A stretch of DNA of 25,753 nucleotides from a virus: IMG/VR virus record IMGVR_UViG_3300009433_000048, positions 1 to 25,753 of that record; one strand, 5' to 3'. Position numbers and translations under genes: made by a program. Below the pieces are notes generated by a model, which did not search any database, had not been told where the DNA came from, and worked only from the letters and a program-made list of their open reading frames with translations. This document shows, one piece after another, positions 14,825-23,408 of this stretch (position 1 is the stretch's first letter; each line of letters starts with the position of its first letter).

Positions 14825-17343
14825 TGGCACTCGCAGATTTAGATATTAATAAAATAAGAAGCTTTACATATACAGTTTCTAATGAGCCGCAAACATTTGT
14901 AGCCAACGGTCAGACTGTGACTGGTAATAAAAAACCTATAGAACAAAACTTTATAGAATTACCTGATAGATTTGCATCAAAAACAGGAGCCAGTGTATTT
15001 GATAACTTTGTAGGTGATGATAACAGGACTCAAGAATACACAATCAATAACAGGGCAGGCCAGTATATTATTACAGGCATTAAAGGTACAAAATCTTCAG
15101 ATATAAACAGACTAAAATCAAACAGCCTTATTATTAAATCGTATGATGAAGCTCTTTCAGAAGGTACAATGTTTAATTTTATGACAGAGAACCGTACACT
15201 AGGTTTTAGACAAATACCGTTTGGATTTAAAGACATAGGAATAAAAGGCCTGACAGCACAGCCAGAAAGATTTACATCACCTCAAGTGAATCAACACAAT
15301 TCAATGACAAGAGGAGGATTATTTACAGATCCTATTGTTGAACACGACCAGTTTATATTAGGTGAGTCAGGTATACTAGAACAATTTAAAGCAAGCCAAC
15401 TTTTATTACAAGCAGATGCAATAAACCAAGACGGATTAGGGTTAAATCAATTATTTAATTCAATACAGTTTGATGCAAATTTAAGTCCTGGAATAAGAAC
15501 ATATAGACACGGTTTGACCGGTTTACCTGTTCCAAGATATGCACCTCAACCAGGCCCTAATATAAACCCTGACGGCTTGATGGGATTATTCAACATTGAT
15601 CTTACAAGTTTAGAAACAGCAATATCAGATAATTTAGCAGGAAGCATTCCTTATGAAGAAATAGGAAAAGGAACACCAAAAATATTAGGTTTATTTAATA
15701 GCATGATGTTAGGAAACACACCAGAGAAATCTGATAGAGGTGGTTTTTTCGGAGGTCTATTGGACACACTCCAGACATCAGCACCAATACTATTTCAAGA
15801 TCCTTACCCAATTGTACCGTCAGTAAATGTTGTTAATTCACCTTCTAGAAAAGACGGCATAAACACAATGTATGATTCTCAAAATATGTATGGCGCAACA
15901 AGTGGTGAACCATATGTAAAACCAGCAGGTGACCCTGGATCAATAATACAATTTGCTAATAATGATAGGTTTAAATTCTTCTCAAAAGCAAAACAGACAG
16001 AATTTACTACAATACCGAAATTAAATGATAAGGGAAACAGGCTTTTACATGAAGATACTGAAAGAGAAAAAGATACAATAAACAGAAATTATAGTCCATT
16101 AAGAGATAGTATTAGCACAACAAACGTTCCGAAGTCTGCTGGAGGTGTTGATAACGGTTTTACAATGCCAATAGACTCTAGGCTTAATAGAGGGATTGAA
16201 GGCGCACTAAATAAATTTAGCACACTATCTTATAACGCACTAGGCGCAAAAGATAACGGAGATAGAGTTGATCCAGGCGGCGCAAAATCTCTAATGTATG
16301 ATAAAACATTAAGGAGCCCATCTGAAATAAACCTAACAGCACTTCCAACTGTAGGTGGTGATGGCAACCCAAGAGTAGGAACACAGGAAATTGAAGAGAG
16401 TGTTAATTCTTTAAGTGGACCAAGAGGCGATCAATATATAACAGACAACTTAGGCGCTAGAGATTATTATCAAAAGAAAGTTTACGCAATAGGAAAACAA
16501 GGCGTTAGAGCTGTATTAACAGACAGTGCTAAGCAGACAAATGATGCTGAACCGTTTAGAGGTGTAATAAGAAAAGGTGGTGAAAGAGGTGATAAATTTA
16601 TTTCAGACGCAGTTGACAGAGTAAACATCTTACCTTATGGCGGAAATGTGACAAAGAAGAAATCAAAAGGTCCTACTGCAGATGAATTGCATAACAGTGC
16701 AGAAGAAATGGATTTTGTACCATTAGTTTTTGAAGATGTTTACAATAAAAAATCAATGGTGTTTAGATCTATATTAGGAGACATTACAGATACAATTACA
16801 CCTGATTGGCAACAAAAAGAATATATTGGTAGGCCACAAAAGGCTGCAGTTTATAAAGGTGTTGGTCGCACAATCGGCTTTAATTTTTCAGTGTATCCAA
16901 AGACAAAACAAGAATTTCCAGTATTATTAGAAAAGGTAAACTATCTCGTAGGACAGTGTTATCCAAATCTTGATAAGAATTTAAGACAGACAGGACCTAT
17001 GATAAGGTTAACTATAGGCGATATCTTGTACAAGCAGTTAGGATATATTACAAGCTGTACAGTAACATTTCCAAATACAAGCACATGGGAATTAGATCCA
17101 GGTCTAAGATTTACAAAACTAATTCAAGTATCAATTGAATATACACATATCGGTGGATATGTTCCTGTTGCAACTGGAAAACATTACGGATTACCTTGGT
17201 TAAAAGGCGGACAATATGATGGTAATCACGGAGGCTTTAACAATTATCCTAATAGAGAAGACGGCGGTGGAAGTGAAGCACCACCATCTGCGGTGAAAAA
17301 CTATAGACCACTATTTCAAGAACTAGGACAACAGGATCTATAA
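14824..17343 (+). CDS. Large baseplate/tail-tube-associated structural protein
   Basis: 839 residues with no signal peptide or membrane segment. Most of the protein is polar, loop-rich sequence. The C-terminal part, about residues 635-785, is compact: FVPLVFEDVYNKKSMVFRS, YKGVGRTIGFNFSVYPKTKQ, then FPVLLEKVNYLVGQCYPN and MIRLTIGDILYKQLGYITS. This resembles a C-terminal domain of large baseplate or tube-initiator proteins in marine T4-like phages, which has the general look of a tail-tube/LysM-partner fold. Position between the tape measure and a LysM protein supports a place at the tube-baseplate junction, perhaps the job of T4 gp48 or gp54. The exact counterpart is not certain. TAATG overlaps tie it to both neighbours. 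Confidence 0.65.
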   Translation: MALADLDINKIRSFTYTVSNEPQTFVANGQTVTGNKKPIEQNFIELPDRFASKTGASVFDNFVGDDNRTQEYTINNRAGQYIITGIKGTKSSDINRLKSNSLIIKSYDEALSEGTMFNFMTENRTLGFRQIPFGFKDIGIKGLTAQPERFTSPQVNQHNSMTRGGLFTDPIVEHDQFILGESGILEQFKASQLLLQADAINQDGLGLNQLFNSIQFDANLSPGIRTYRHGLTGLPVPRYAPQPGPNINPDGLMGLFNIDLTSLETAISDNLAGSIPYEEIGKGTPKILGLFNSMMLGNTPEKSDRGGFFGGLLDTLQTSAPILFQDPYPIVPSVNVVNSPSRKDGINTMYDSQNMYGATSGEPYVKPAGDPGSIIQFANNDRFKFFSKAKQTEFTTIPKLNDKGNRLLHEDTEREKDTINRNYSPLRDSISTTNVPKSAGGVDNGFTMPIDSRLNRGIEGALNKFSTLSYNALGAKDNGDRVDPGGAKSLMYDKTLRSPSEINLTALPTVGGDGNPRVGTQEIEESVNSLSGPRGDQYITDNLGARDYYQKKVYAIGKQGVRAVLTDSAKQTNDAEPFRGVIRKGGERGDKFISDAVDRVNILPYGGNVTKKKSKGPTADELHNSAEEMDFVPLVFEDVYNKKSMVFRSILGDITDTITPDWQQKEYIGRPQKAAVYKGVGRTIGFNFSVYPKTKQEFPVLLEKVNYLVGQCYPNLDKNLRQTGPMIRLTIGDILYKQLGYITSCTVTFPNTSTWELDPGLRFTKLIQVSIEYTHIGGYVPVATGKHYGLPWLKGGQYDGNHGGFNNYPNREDGGGSEAPPSAVKNYRPLFQELGQQDL

Positions 17344-17651
17344 TGTTTAACAGGTATAAAAATATAAGAAGAAAGAAAGATCCAAAGACAGGATTTAACT
17401 ATAGGATTCCTGTATTATATCCTAAGATAGAAGAACGTGATGATGATGTCCTTCATAGGGTTATTGTAGGAGAAAGATTAGATCTCCTAGCATACAGATA
17501 TTATAATGATTCTGGATTGTGGTGGATAATAAGCAGAGCAAACGGATTAGATCCTAGTATAATATCACCTGAAGTTGGGCTAGAACTAAAAATTCCTCAG
17601 AATACAGGAGACATCTTAACAAGATTTCAATCATTAAACTCTACAGAGTAA
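17343..17651 (+). CDS. LysM-like tail/baseplate protein (gpX/gp53 type)
   Basis: 102 residues. After a basic N-terminal arm (residues 1-35), the segment HRVIVGERLDLLAYRYYNDS (38-57), then GLWWIISRANGLDPS, ending VGLELKIPQ, is a LysM-type fold as in P2 gpX and the LysM part of T4 gp53. In tails this module joins hub or wedge proteins and does not act on peptidoglycan. It follows the 839-residue protein by a TAATG overlap, which fits a small hub or wedge adaptor. Confidence 0.75.
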   Translation: MFNRYKNIRRKKDPKTGFNYRIPVLYPKIEERDDDVLHRVIVGERLDLLAYRYYNDSGLWWIISRANGLDPSIISPEVGLELKIPQNTGDILTRFQSLNSTE

Positions 17652-17660
17652 GGTTATAAA

Positions 17661-20600
17661 ATGAACGGTAAAAATATACCTGAAGAAATACGAAGAGGCT
17701 TAGATGCTAGATTAGAAGCTATGAGTACTTTTGGTGATAAGACATTAAAATCACCAGCACTAGGTACAGTTTCTGAAGAAGCAGAAGAATTCAGACTTTC
17801 AAGAGAGGCAGTTGAAAACTGTTCACCGTTTATAAGAATGATAGGTGGAGGTGTAGCAGACTCATTTTATGTTATGTCAGGGATGTTTAATACAGACTCT
17901 AATCCAGAAGCTTTTGATGCAATACAATCAGACATAAACTATATAAACACAAGACCCTCAACATCCAATCTAACAGGCGCTGAGTCTTATTATGAATTAG
18001 GTAAGGGTGAAGATATAAGAGAAAAAAGGTTTGGGTATAAAGAACCTGGAATTAATACACTGTCTGTAACAAATCTTACAGACGGTGCAAAAGGTGGTGC
18101 TGTAAAACAAGCTGTAGTTCAATTTACAGTATGGAGAATGAATCAGCTAGACGACTTTCAAAGGCATTCTTTTTTATCACTAGGTGCAACAGTAATCATT
18201 GATTGGGGATGGGTTAGAGGAGATAAATCTATTCAGTCAGTTTTAGAGCCACCTTCAATTGTAGTAAAAGACGGCGATAAAGTATCATTAGACTTTAGTT
18301 TATTTAGTGAAGAAACATCACCAGAAGGTAAGACATTGGCGAGTGCGTGGACAAAACAATCTAAACTAAAATATGGTGATTGGGATGGGTTAATAGGTGT
18401 AGTTGCAAAAGTAGATTGGAAGGTAAACGAAGAAGGTGGATTTGAATGCGAAGCAGTAATCCAAGGAAAAGGATCACACGCATTCTCAGATCCTATAGCT
18501 ATTAAAGAAAGACATAATAGTATTCCACCGTTATACGCATCAGACACTGGTATACAAGACTTCGACACATTTAGATATGCGTGGATGAAGAAGACTGCAG
18601 ATAATACACAAGGACTTACACCTCAAGAACAAAAGGCGCTCGACGCAGGTTCTCTGGATGAGGCATTACAAAGAGCAAAGACTGGACCAGAAGTTAGCTT
18701 AATAGAACGAATAGCATCTCTTGATGTTGAAATAATCACAAAGTTATTTCCTGAGATAAAAAGCGAAGAAAAGGCAAAAAATGGTGATCCAAAAGCAGTA
18801 ATGTCTAAGAGAATGGAAGCAGCTATGATCTACAAGCCATATCAAAGAATAGATGAAAAAGGGAAGCCAACAGGCAAATATGCCACAGGAGTGTTATCAC
18901 AAGACAAAAAGACAGAAGAATTTTATAAAAATACACAATTTCAATATGAAATGTGGATTAACTGGGGCTGGTTCGAAGATAATGTTGTTTCTTATTACTC
19001 ACAAAAGTTCGGCAATAATGCGAAAGGTTCTGCTGTTTTTAGATCTATACAAATAGTTGATGAAGGCCTTAGATCTATTTCTATCGCAAACGATCCAAAC
19101 TTATTTACATTTACAAACGACTACATCTTACCAGGGCAGACACCTACAAATTGGATACCTGATGAAGTAGGAGATAAGAAAAATTTAATAAAAAATCCTT
19201 ATAAAGCTTTGGCGCAAGCTATGAATAAAAAAGCTGCAGCTTTTGCTTTACAAGGTAATCCTGAACTAGGAGCTTTAAGACATATTTATATCAACATAAA
19301 TTTGATAAGAGCAGCATTTTCATCGCCAGGAATTTCAATAAGTGGAGGAATGTTAGCACTCGCAGACTCTCTAAACAGGCATATTAAGTTATGGAATTTT
19401 GATTTAAAAATGAGTGAAAAGACATCTATTGGTGATCAAATAATACCAACAACTTATTCAATCGTTGAGACAAGACAAAAGAAAGAATATTTTGGATCTG
19501 ATGTTCTAGATCCTGGAAAATCTTATATTTTTGAAAATAATGGGCTAAATTCTCTAATACAGAGCTGTGATATATCAACTGATATTAGTTCGAGATTAGG
19601 TGCAGCAGCTTATATGGGAAGGCAGTCTAAACGTACTAGCTTAATAGATCATGTTTTAAAACAGAATGAGAGGCCGTTTCCTGATCAAGAAGAAGTAATG
19701 AATCTTGCTAGATTTTACGCAAACTCAGAAAATAAATTATTTGATACTGGTGACGGATATGTAATGACGACCGATCCACTATCAGAGCTTTTAAATGATT
19801 CTGTAGGTGATGGTGAAACATACAATAAAGAAAGAAGATTTTATTATGGTGCAGATCCGGGAATAGTTGGGTTTGGAAATTTTGTTAATGAAATATCTGA
19901 TACTGGCTTGAGTGGAGGACAATGGAACCATGATATAGATATTAATTTGAGAAGAGTATATCCTACTGCGCTTAGCGCAAGACTTGAGCAGTCAAATAGT
20001 TTATTAAAACAAATAAGTGAACAAGGAGACGCCGATCTAGACCAAAAGAAATTTATTTTAGATAATAAAGAGGGAATAAAAGAAGAAGTTAAAGAGTTAG
20101 GAATGTATGCATTTCCACCAAAATCAAAAGCAGCAGCCCAAATAAGTGAAAATGACAGTGATACAATAAGAAAAGAAAAGATGGCAAAATTTCCATATCA
20201 GGACGGATTTAATATGCATTACAACTGGCTAAGAACACTAGACTTTTATTTAAATGAAAATCCAGTAACTGCTTTATTGCAAGAGTCAGGCAAAAATGAT
20301 GTTGTCTTTCTACCTATAAAAGCTACAATTACTATTGATGGTATTGGCGGCATGAATCTTTTAGATATGTTTAGACTATCGTATCTTCCAAAGCTATATA
20401 AACAAGAAGGTGATAAGCCGGGAACATACTTCTTAATAATTGGGCTAAATCACACAATAGATGATTCAGGTTGGAAAACTGAAATTACAGGTCAAATACA
20501 AATTGATAATAGCCGCTTCTTAGATAAACTAGATAGTGAAAAAGAAGAATTGTTAAAGGAAGCAATGGTAGAAGCTTTTGAAGAATTATGGGGTGGTGCA

Positions 20601-20930
20601 ACAGAAACTGCGACAGATAATCCTCCTGATGAACCATTAGAATATGCAGGACAGCCTGCACCTCAACAGTTAAGAATTATAGAACCAGAAGATCAAATAT
20701 TAAGACCAATAATTTATGATCCAGCTAATGAAGACTCATATCACAGAATAGGTGACAGTAATACAAGTGTAGTTGATGAGTTGTCAGGACCACAAGATAA
20801 TCTTTATGAGTTATTTAAATATGATAATTTAGACCAATTTATGAGTTCAGACGCGCTAGAAGTAGATACATCAGTATTTAATGCCAAGGCAAAAAAGTTT
20901 CCAAATAGGCCCGAAGGATCAGGAGATTAA
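17661..20930 (+). CDS. Very large baseplate hub-type structural protein
   Basis: 1089 residues, the longest gene here. After an AAGG ribosome site, the N-terminal 300 residues hold SPFIRMIGGGVADSFY, KQAVVQFTVWRMNQLDDFQ and GATVIIDWGWVRGDKS, then GGFECEAVIQGKGSHAF; this order matches large virion proteins of marine T4-like phages. The C-terminal part contains ATITIDGIGGMNLLDMFRL, SYLPKLYKQ, YFLIIGLNHTIDDSGWKTEI and TGQIQID, the closing beta domain of such proteins, and then an acidic, disordered tail of about 140 residues. A hub role, binding the tube end and penetrating device, is inferred from position after tape measure, tube-junction and LysM genes. No lysozyme or protease motif was seen. 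Confidence 0.65.
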   Translation: MNGKNIPEEIRRGLDARLEAMSTFGDKTLKSPALGTVSEEAEEFRLSREAVENCSPFIRMIGGGVADSFYVMSGMFNTDSNPEAFDAIQSDINYINTRPSTSNLTGAESYYELGKGEDIREKRFGYKEPGINTLSVTNLTDGAKGGAVKQAVVQFTVWRMNQLDDFQRHSFLSLGATVIIDWGWVRGDKSIQSVLEPPSIVVKDGDKVSLDFSLFSEETSPEGKTLASAWTKQSKLKYGDWDGLIGVVAKVDWKVNEEGGFECEAVIQGKGSHAFSDPIAIKERHNSIPPLYASDTGIQDFDTFRYAWMKKTADNTQGLTPQEQKALDAGSLDEALQRAKTGPEVSLIERIASLDVEIITKLFPEIKSEEKAKNGDPKAVMSKRMEAAMIYKPYQRIDEKGKPTGKYATGVLSQDKKTEEFYKNTQFQYEMWINWGWFEDNVVSYYSQKFGNNAKGSAVFRSIQIVDEGLRSISIANDPNLFTFTNDYILPGQTPTNWIPDEVGDKKNLIKNPYKALAQAMNKKAAAFALQGNPELGALRHIYININLIRAAFSSPGISISGGMLALADSLNRHIKLWNFDLKMSEKTSIGDQIIPTTYSIVETRQKKEYFGSDVLDPGKSYIFENNGLNSLIQSCDISTDISSRLGAAAYMGRQSKRTSLIDHVLKQNERPFPDQEEVMNLARFYANSENKLFDTGDGYVMTTDPLSELLNDSVGDGETYNKERRFYYGADPGIVGFGNFVNEISDTGLSGGQWNHDIDINLRRVYPTALSARLEQSNSLLKQISEQGDADLDQKKFILDNKEGIKEEVKELGMYAFPPKSKAAAQISENDSDTIRKEKMAKFPYQDGFNMHYNWLRTLDFYLNENPVTALLQESGKNDVVFLPIKATITIDGIGGMNLLDMFRLSYLPKLYKQEGDKPGTYFLIIGLNHTIDDSGWKTEITGQIQIDNSRFLDKLDSEKEELLKEAMVEAFEELWGGATETATDNPPDEPLEYAGQPAPQQLRIIEPEDQILRPIIYDPANEDSYHRIGDSNTSVVDELSGPQDNLYELFKYDNLDQFMSSDALEVDTSVFNAKAKKFPNRPEGSGD

Positions 20931-20931
20931 A

Positions 20932-21597
20932 ATGATTGAACGTTCAAAAGTAGGAATTACAAGTTCAGGCCAATTTGTTTATGCTGTAAAAGATGCAGAT
21001 AATAATATTGTATATGTAAGAAAAGAACAAAAATACATTAAAGAGTATAAAGATACAAAAACAGTAATATACAGATTATTAAGAACAAAAGAAAGAATAA
21101 TAAAACTTGAAGAAAACGATTTAGTTGCTGTTTATAAAAGAGCAGGTAATGCAAGAAGACGTGACGAATATCCTATAAAAACATTTCCAACATCAGGAGA
21201 CTTGGCAGGTAAAAAAATCATCACAAGAATATTCGCTCAGAATAAGATTAGTGATACAAAAGAGATATTTGAAGTTGTTAAAAAGACAAATGCAACATCA
21301 TTCAAATTTACTGAATTTCAGTGGCAAGTAACAGGTCCAATAGAGCAATCTAAAAACTTTAACAGGCAGCAATTAATTTCAGCTGAACAATCAATAAAAG
21401 GCATTACAGCAGTATTACCACTAGACCAACTTCACATATCAAAATTTTTAGCTCTTGCTTCAATGAGACCAGAATATCAGAATATTCAACCCGGTCAGCA
21501 ACAAGAACAAAATACACAACCAACTCCTGCACAGCCACAGTCACCTACTGGACCTCCTCCTGGAGTTGTCACAGGTGGCGCAGGCGGTGGTTACTAA
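20932..21597 (+). CDS. Hypothetical virion-associated protein with Pro/Gln/Gly-rich tail
   Basis: 221 residues from ATG 20932, which has AGGAG six bases upstream (20921-20925); the frame is open from 20881 but that start lies inside the hub gene. Residues 1-70 are basic and beta-rich (GQFVYAVKDADNNIVYVRKE), the middle mixes beta strands and helices, and the last 45 residues are low-complexity Pro, Gln and Gly (QPTPAQPQSPTGPPPGVVTG). I do not recognise a family. As the last gene before a terminator in the tail operon it is likely a baseplate or tail accessory protein. Confidence 0.65.
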   Translation: MIERSKVGITSSGQFVYAVKDADNNIVYVRKEQKYIKEYKDTKTVIYRLLRTKERIIKLEENDLVAVYKRAGNARRRDEYPIKTFPTSGDLAGKKIITRIFAQNKISDTKEIFEVVKKTNATSFKFTEFQWQVTGPIEQSKNFNRQQLISAEQSIKGITAVLPLDQLHISKFLALASMRPEYQNIQPGQQQEQNTQPTPAQPQSPTGPPPGVVTGGAGGGY

Positions 21598-21598
21598 A

Positions 21599-21620
21599 AA
21601 GCCCCTTTTGACAGGGGCTT
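21599..21620. terminator. Bidirectional rho-independent terminator between convergent genes
   Basis: AAGCCCC (21599-21605) and GGGGCTT (21614-21620) form a seven-pair GC-rich stem with an eight-base loop. On the minus strand the stem is followed by a run of T (complement of 21596-21600), a good terminator for the TonB-domain gene. On the plus strand the following bases are AATTAGC, a weaker tail, with TTTT only later. Confidence 0.85.
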
Positions 21621-21633
21621 AATTAGCTCAATT

Positions 21634-21975
21634 TTAATCTTTGATCTTAATTGGAAGTTTGTAACGAACTCTTACAGGTCGACCGTTTTGTCGTGCTGGA
21701 TGGTATGCTGTCTTATTTACTTTATTTAAGACAATATCATCATAAGCATTATTAAACGTATCTAAGATAACAGCGTCATTTACATGACCATTTTCGTCAA
21801 CTATAAATTCAACATGAATTGTTCCAGTCCTAAGGTTAGTGCTTATAGGTGGCAGTTCGTTTGAACTTAAGTTAAACTCTTTTTTTGGTATGGGTGGGTG
21901 ACTCCCTTCATTTTCTAATGAAAAGTTTTGGGCTGTCACCAAGCCCATCAGCATTAAGAATGCCAGGTTCCTCAT
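21634..21975 (-). CDS. Exported protein with a TonB C-terminal domain
   Basis: 113 residues, the only minus-strand gene. An AGGAGA ribosome site (21982-21987) lies six bases before the ATG. Residues 1-15 are a Sec-type signal peptide (MRN, then LAFLMLMGLV, probable cleavage after VTA15). Residues 47-112 are a TonB C-terminal domain: GTIHVEFIVDENGHVNDAVI (51-70), a helix with DDIVLNKV, then AYHPARQNGRPVRVRY and LPIKI. In bacteria this domain contacts TonB-dependent outer-membrane receptors. Here the proline-rich linker and the membrane anchor with its ExbB/ExbD-contacting His are absent, so the product would be a free periplasmic domain that cannot transmit energy. It could block receptors or act as an envelope adaptor. 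Confidence 0.85.
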   Translation of the reverse strand: MRNLAFLMLMGLVTAQNFSLENEGSHPPIPKKEFNLSSNELPPISTNLRTGTIHVEFIVDENGHVNDAVILDTFNNAYDDIVLNKVNKTAYHPARQNGRPVRVRYKLPIKIKD

Positions 21976-22009
21976 TGTATTTCTCCTATATTCGGTATTT
22001 TTAGAGAAT

Positions 22010-22016
22010 CTAAATA
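22010..22016 (+). promoter_or_regulatory. CTAAATA, candidate late promoter in the divergent region
   Basis: CTAAATA at 22010-22016 fits the late-promoter core known from T4-like cyanophages. It is part of the near-palindrome TCTAAATATAGA (22009-22020), so it could also serve the minus-strand gene. It lies about 90 bases before the polymerase-like gene. The rest of 21976-22103 is AT-rich with no gene. Confidence 0.3.
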
Positions 22017-22090
22017 TAGACTTTAAAAAGTTAAAAGCTGAATTTTATAAAAATAACATAATTCTAACATTTTCCTAATGTAACTCTATA

Positions 22091-22103
22091 TATATAAGTA
22101 TAA
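22091..22103 (+). promoter_or_regulatory. TATATA box immediately before the polymerase-like gene
   Basis: TATATA at 22091-22096, within a longer run of alternating T and A, ends seven bases before the ATG at 22104. There is no Shine-Dalgarno, and an in-frame TAA at 22101-22103 fixes the start at or after 22104. If this is a -10 element, the mRNA would be leaderless. No good -35 is visible. Confidence 0.3.
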
Positions 22104-23408
22104 ATGGTTATAGAAACAAGTTCAAGTTATAAAGCTTTATTACAAAAGATTGCTGGAAAGTCTCTGCCAGCTGTTTTCATAAGAGATGATAATAGAAATC
22201 ATCCTGCAGAATCAAAGATAATTGCTGTATCTCTATTCGTAAACGGTGAAATAATCGATGTAATATATGATCACAGCGAATCTTTCTCTAAAGAGATGGA
22301 CGTTGAAGAACTTTCTTGTGTAAAAAGATTTTGGGTTGATAATGTAAAAGAGTTCTATCATTTGACAAAGATGAAAAACGGTTATGACGTTATAATGTCA
22401 GACTACTTAGATAATATAAGGCATGAACAGATATTGGAACCACAAGTTTTTAATAAAATATATGAGAATAGTTTTGCACTTAGAAAATCAAATAAAATTG
22501 TACCGATAGTAAAAGTCTTAGAATACGCACATGAAAGGCTAAACATAATAATTGATAGTATTCCAGAAAAGATAGACAAGACATTTATAAAATATAATAA
22601 AGCACTATATGAATTTGCGAAATTTGAAAACTGTGGAATGAAAATAACACCAAACTCATTCGGAACAGTATTTAGAAATGGTTACGGATACCCTAATTAC
22701 AATATGTTTACCGCAACAGGAAGACCTTCAAACACTTTTAGAGGTGTAAACTTTGGCGCACTAAATAAAAATGATGATACAAGAAATAATATTGTTAGCA
22801 GGTTCGATAAGGGCATGCTAGTAGAATTTGATTATGATGCATATCATCTTAGGCTATTAGCAGAAATGCTAGATTTTGATGTTCCTTTTGATAAATCACT
22901 ACACCAACACCTTGCAGATACCGTGTATAAAACGACTTACGAAGAATCTAAAAAAGTCTCATGGCAAATATTATATGGAAATATATCTGTAACTAAAGAA
23001 GAAAACCCTTTCTTTTACACAATTGAAAAAATGTCAGATGCACTATGGAAAATTTTCAACAGCAATAAATCGTTCAAATCTCATATTTATAAACGACAAT
23101 TTGTCTCTGATCAGATTTCTGATCCGAACAAAAATAAAGTCTTGAATTATTTTATTCAGTCTTATGAAACAGAGAGCAATATTGAGACAATTAAAAAAAT
23201 TAACAAACATCTCAAAGGTCGTAGTACACGCATGATGTTATATACGTACGATAGCTTCCTGTTCGATTTAGATAGGACAGAGGGCTTTAAAACAGTACTC
23301 CAGATAAAGAAAATTTTGGAGAACGGTAAGTACCCGGTCAAAGTAAAAGCTGGACTAAATTATGGTTCAATGCAAGACATAACGGAGAGGATTAATGAGT
23401 ATAAGTAA
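22104..23408 (+). CDS. Divergent compact family A DNA polymerase-like protein
   Basis: 434 residues. From residue 200 it follows the Pol I palm/fingers order: TGRPSNTF (205-212) and VNFGALN in place of TGRLSS and LQNIP; motif A VEFDYDAYHLRLLAEM with D243 as first catalytic Asp; O-helix KKVSWQILYG (283-292) keeping the Lys, aromatic (W287) and Tyr of Pol I K758, F762 and Y766; NYFIQSYE (348-355) matching the N845/Q849 region; motif C YTYDSFLF with D383 as second Asp. Changes are His for the Pol I steric-gate Glu (H248), loss of the R754 equivalent, and YDS for HDE. Residues 1-170 are unassigned and show no complete 3'-5' exonuclease motifs. It may be a gap-filling, terminal or inactive polymerase. 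It overlaps the next gene by 14 bases. Confidence 0.75.
   Translation: MVIETSSSYKALLQKIAGKSLPAVFIRDDNRNHPAESKIIAVSLFVNGEIIDVIYDHSESFSKEMDVEELSCVKRFWVDNVKEFYHLTKMKNGYDVIMSDYLDNIRHEQILEPQVFNKIYENSFALRKSNKIVPIVKVLEYAHERLNIIIDSIPEKIDKTFIKYNKALYEFAKFENCGMKITPNSFGTVFRNGYGYPNYNMFTATGRPSNTFRGVNFGALNKNDDTRNNIVSRFDKGMLVEFDYDAYHLRLLAEMLDFDVPFDKSLHQHLADTVYKTTYEESKKVSWQILYGNISVTKEENPFFYTIEKMSDALWKIFNSNKSFKSHIYKRQFVSDQISDPNKNKVLNYFIQSYETESNIETIKKINKHLKGRSTRMMLYTYDSFLFDLDRTEGFKTVLQIKKILENGKYPVKVKAGLNYGSMQDITERINEYK

Noticed and set aside
20881-20931. Upstream start for the Pro/Gln-tailed protein
   Set aside because: ATG 20932 has a strong AGGAG six bases upstream and avoids overlap with the hub gene.
21634-21975. 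Full TonB energy transducer
   Set aside because: There is no membrane anchor retained after signal cleavage, no Pro-rich spacer and no transmembrane His, so it cannot replace host TonB.
22100-22107. TATAAATG as a T4-type late promoter
   Set aside because: It overlaps the start codon at 22104, so a transcript from it would begin inside the gene, and the in-frame stop just upstream shows the gene cannot begin earlier.
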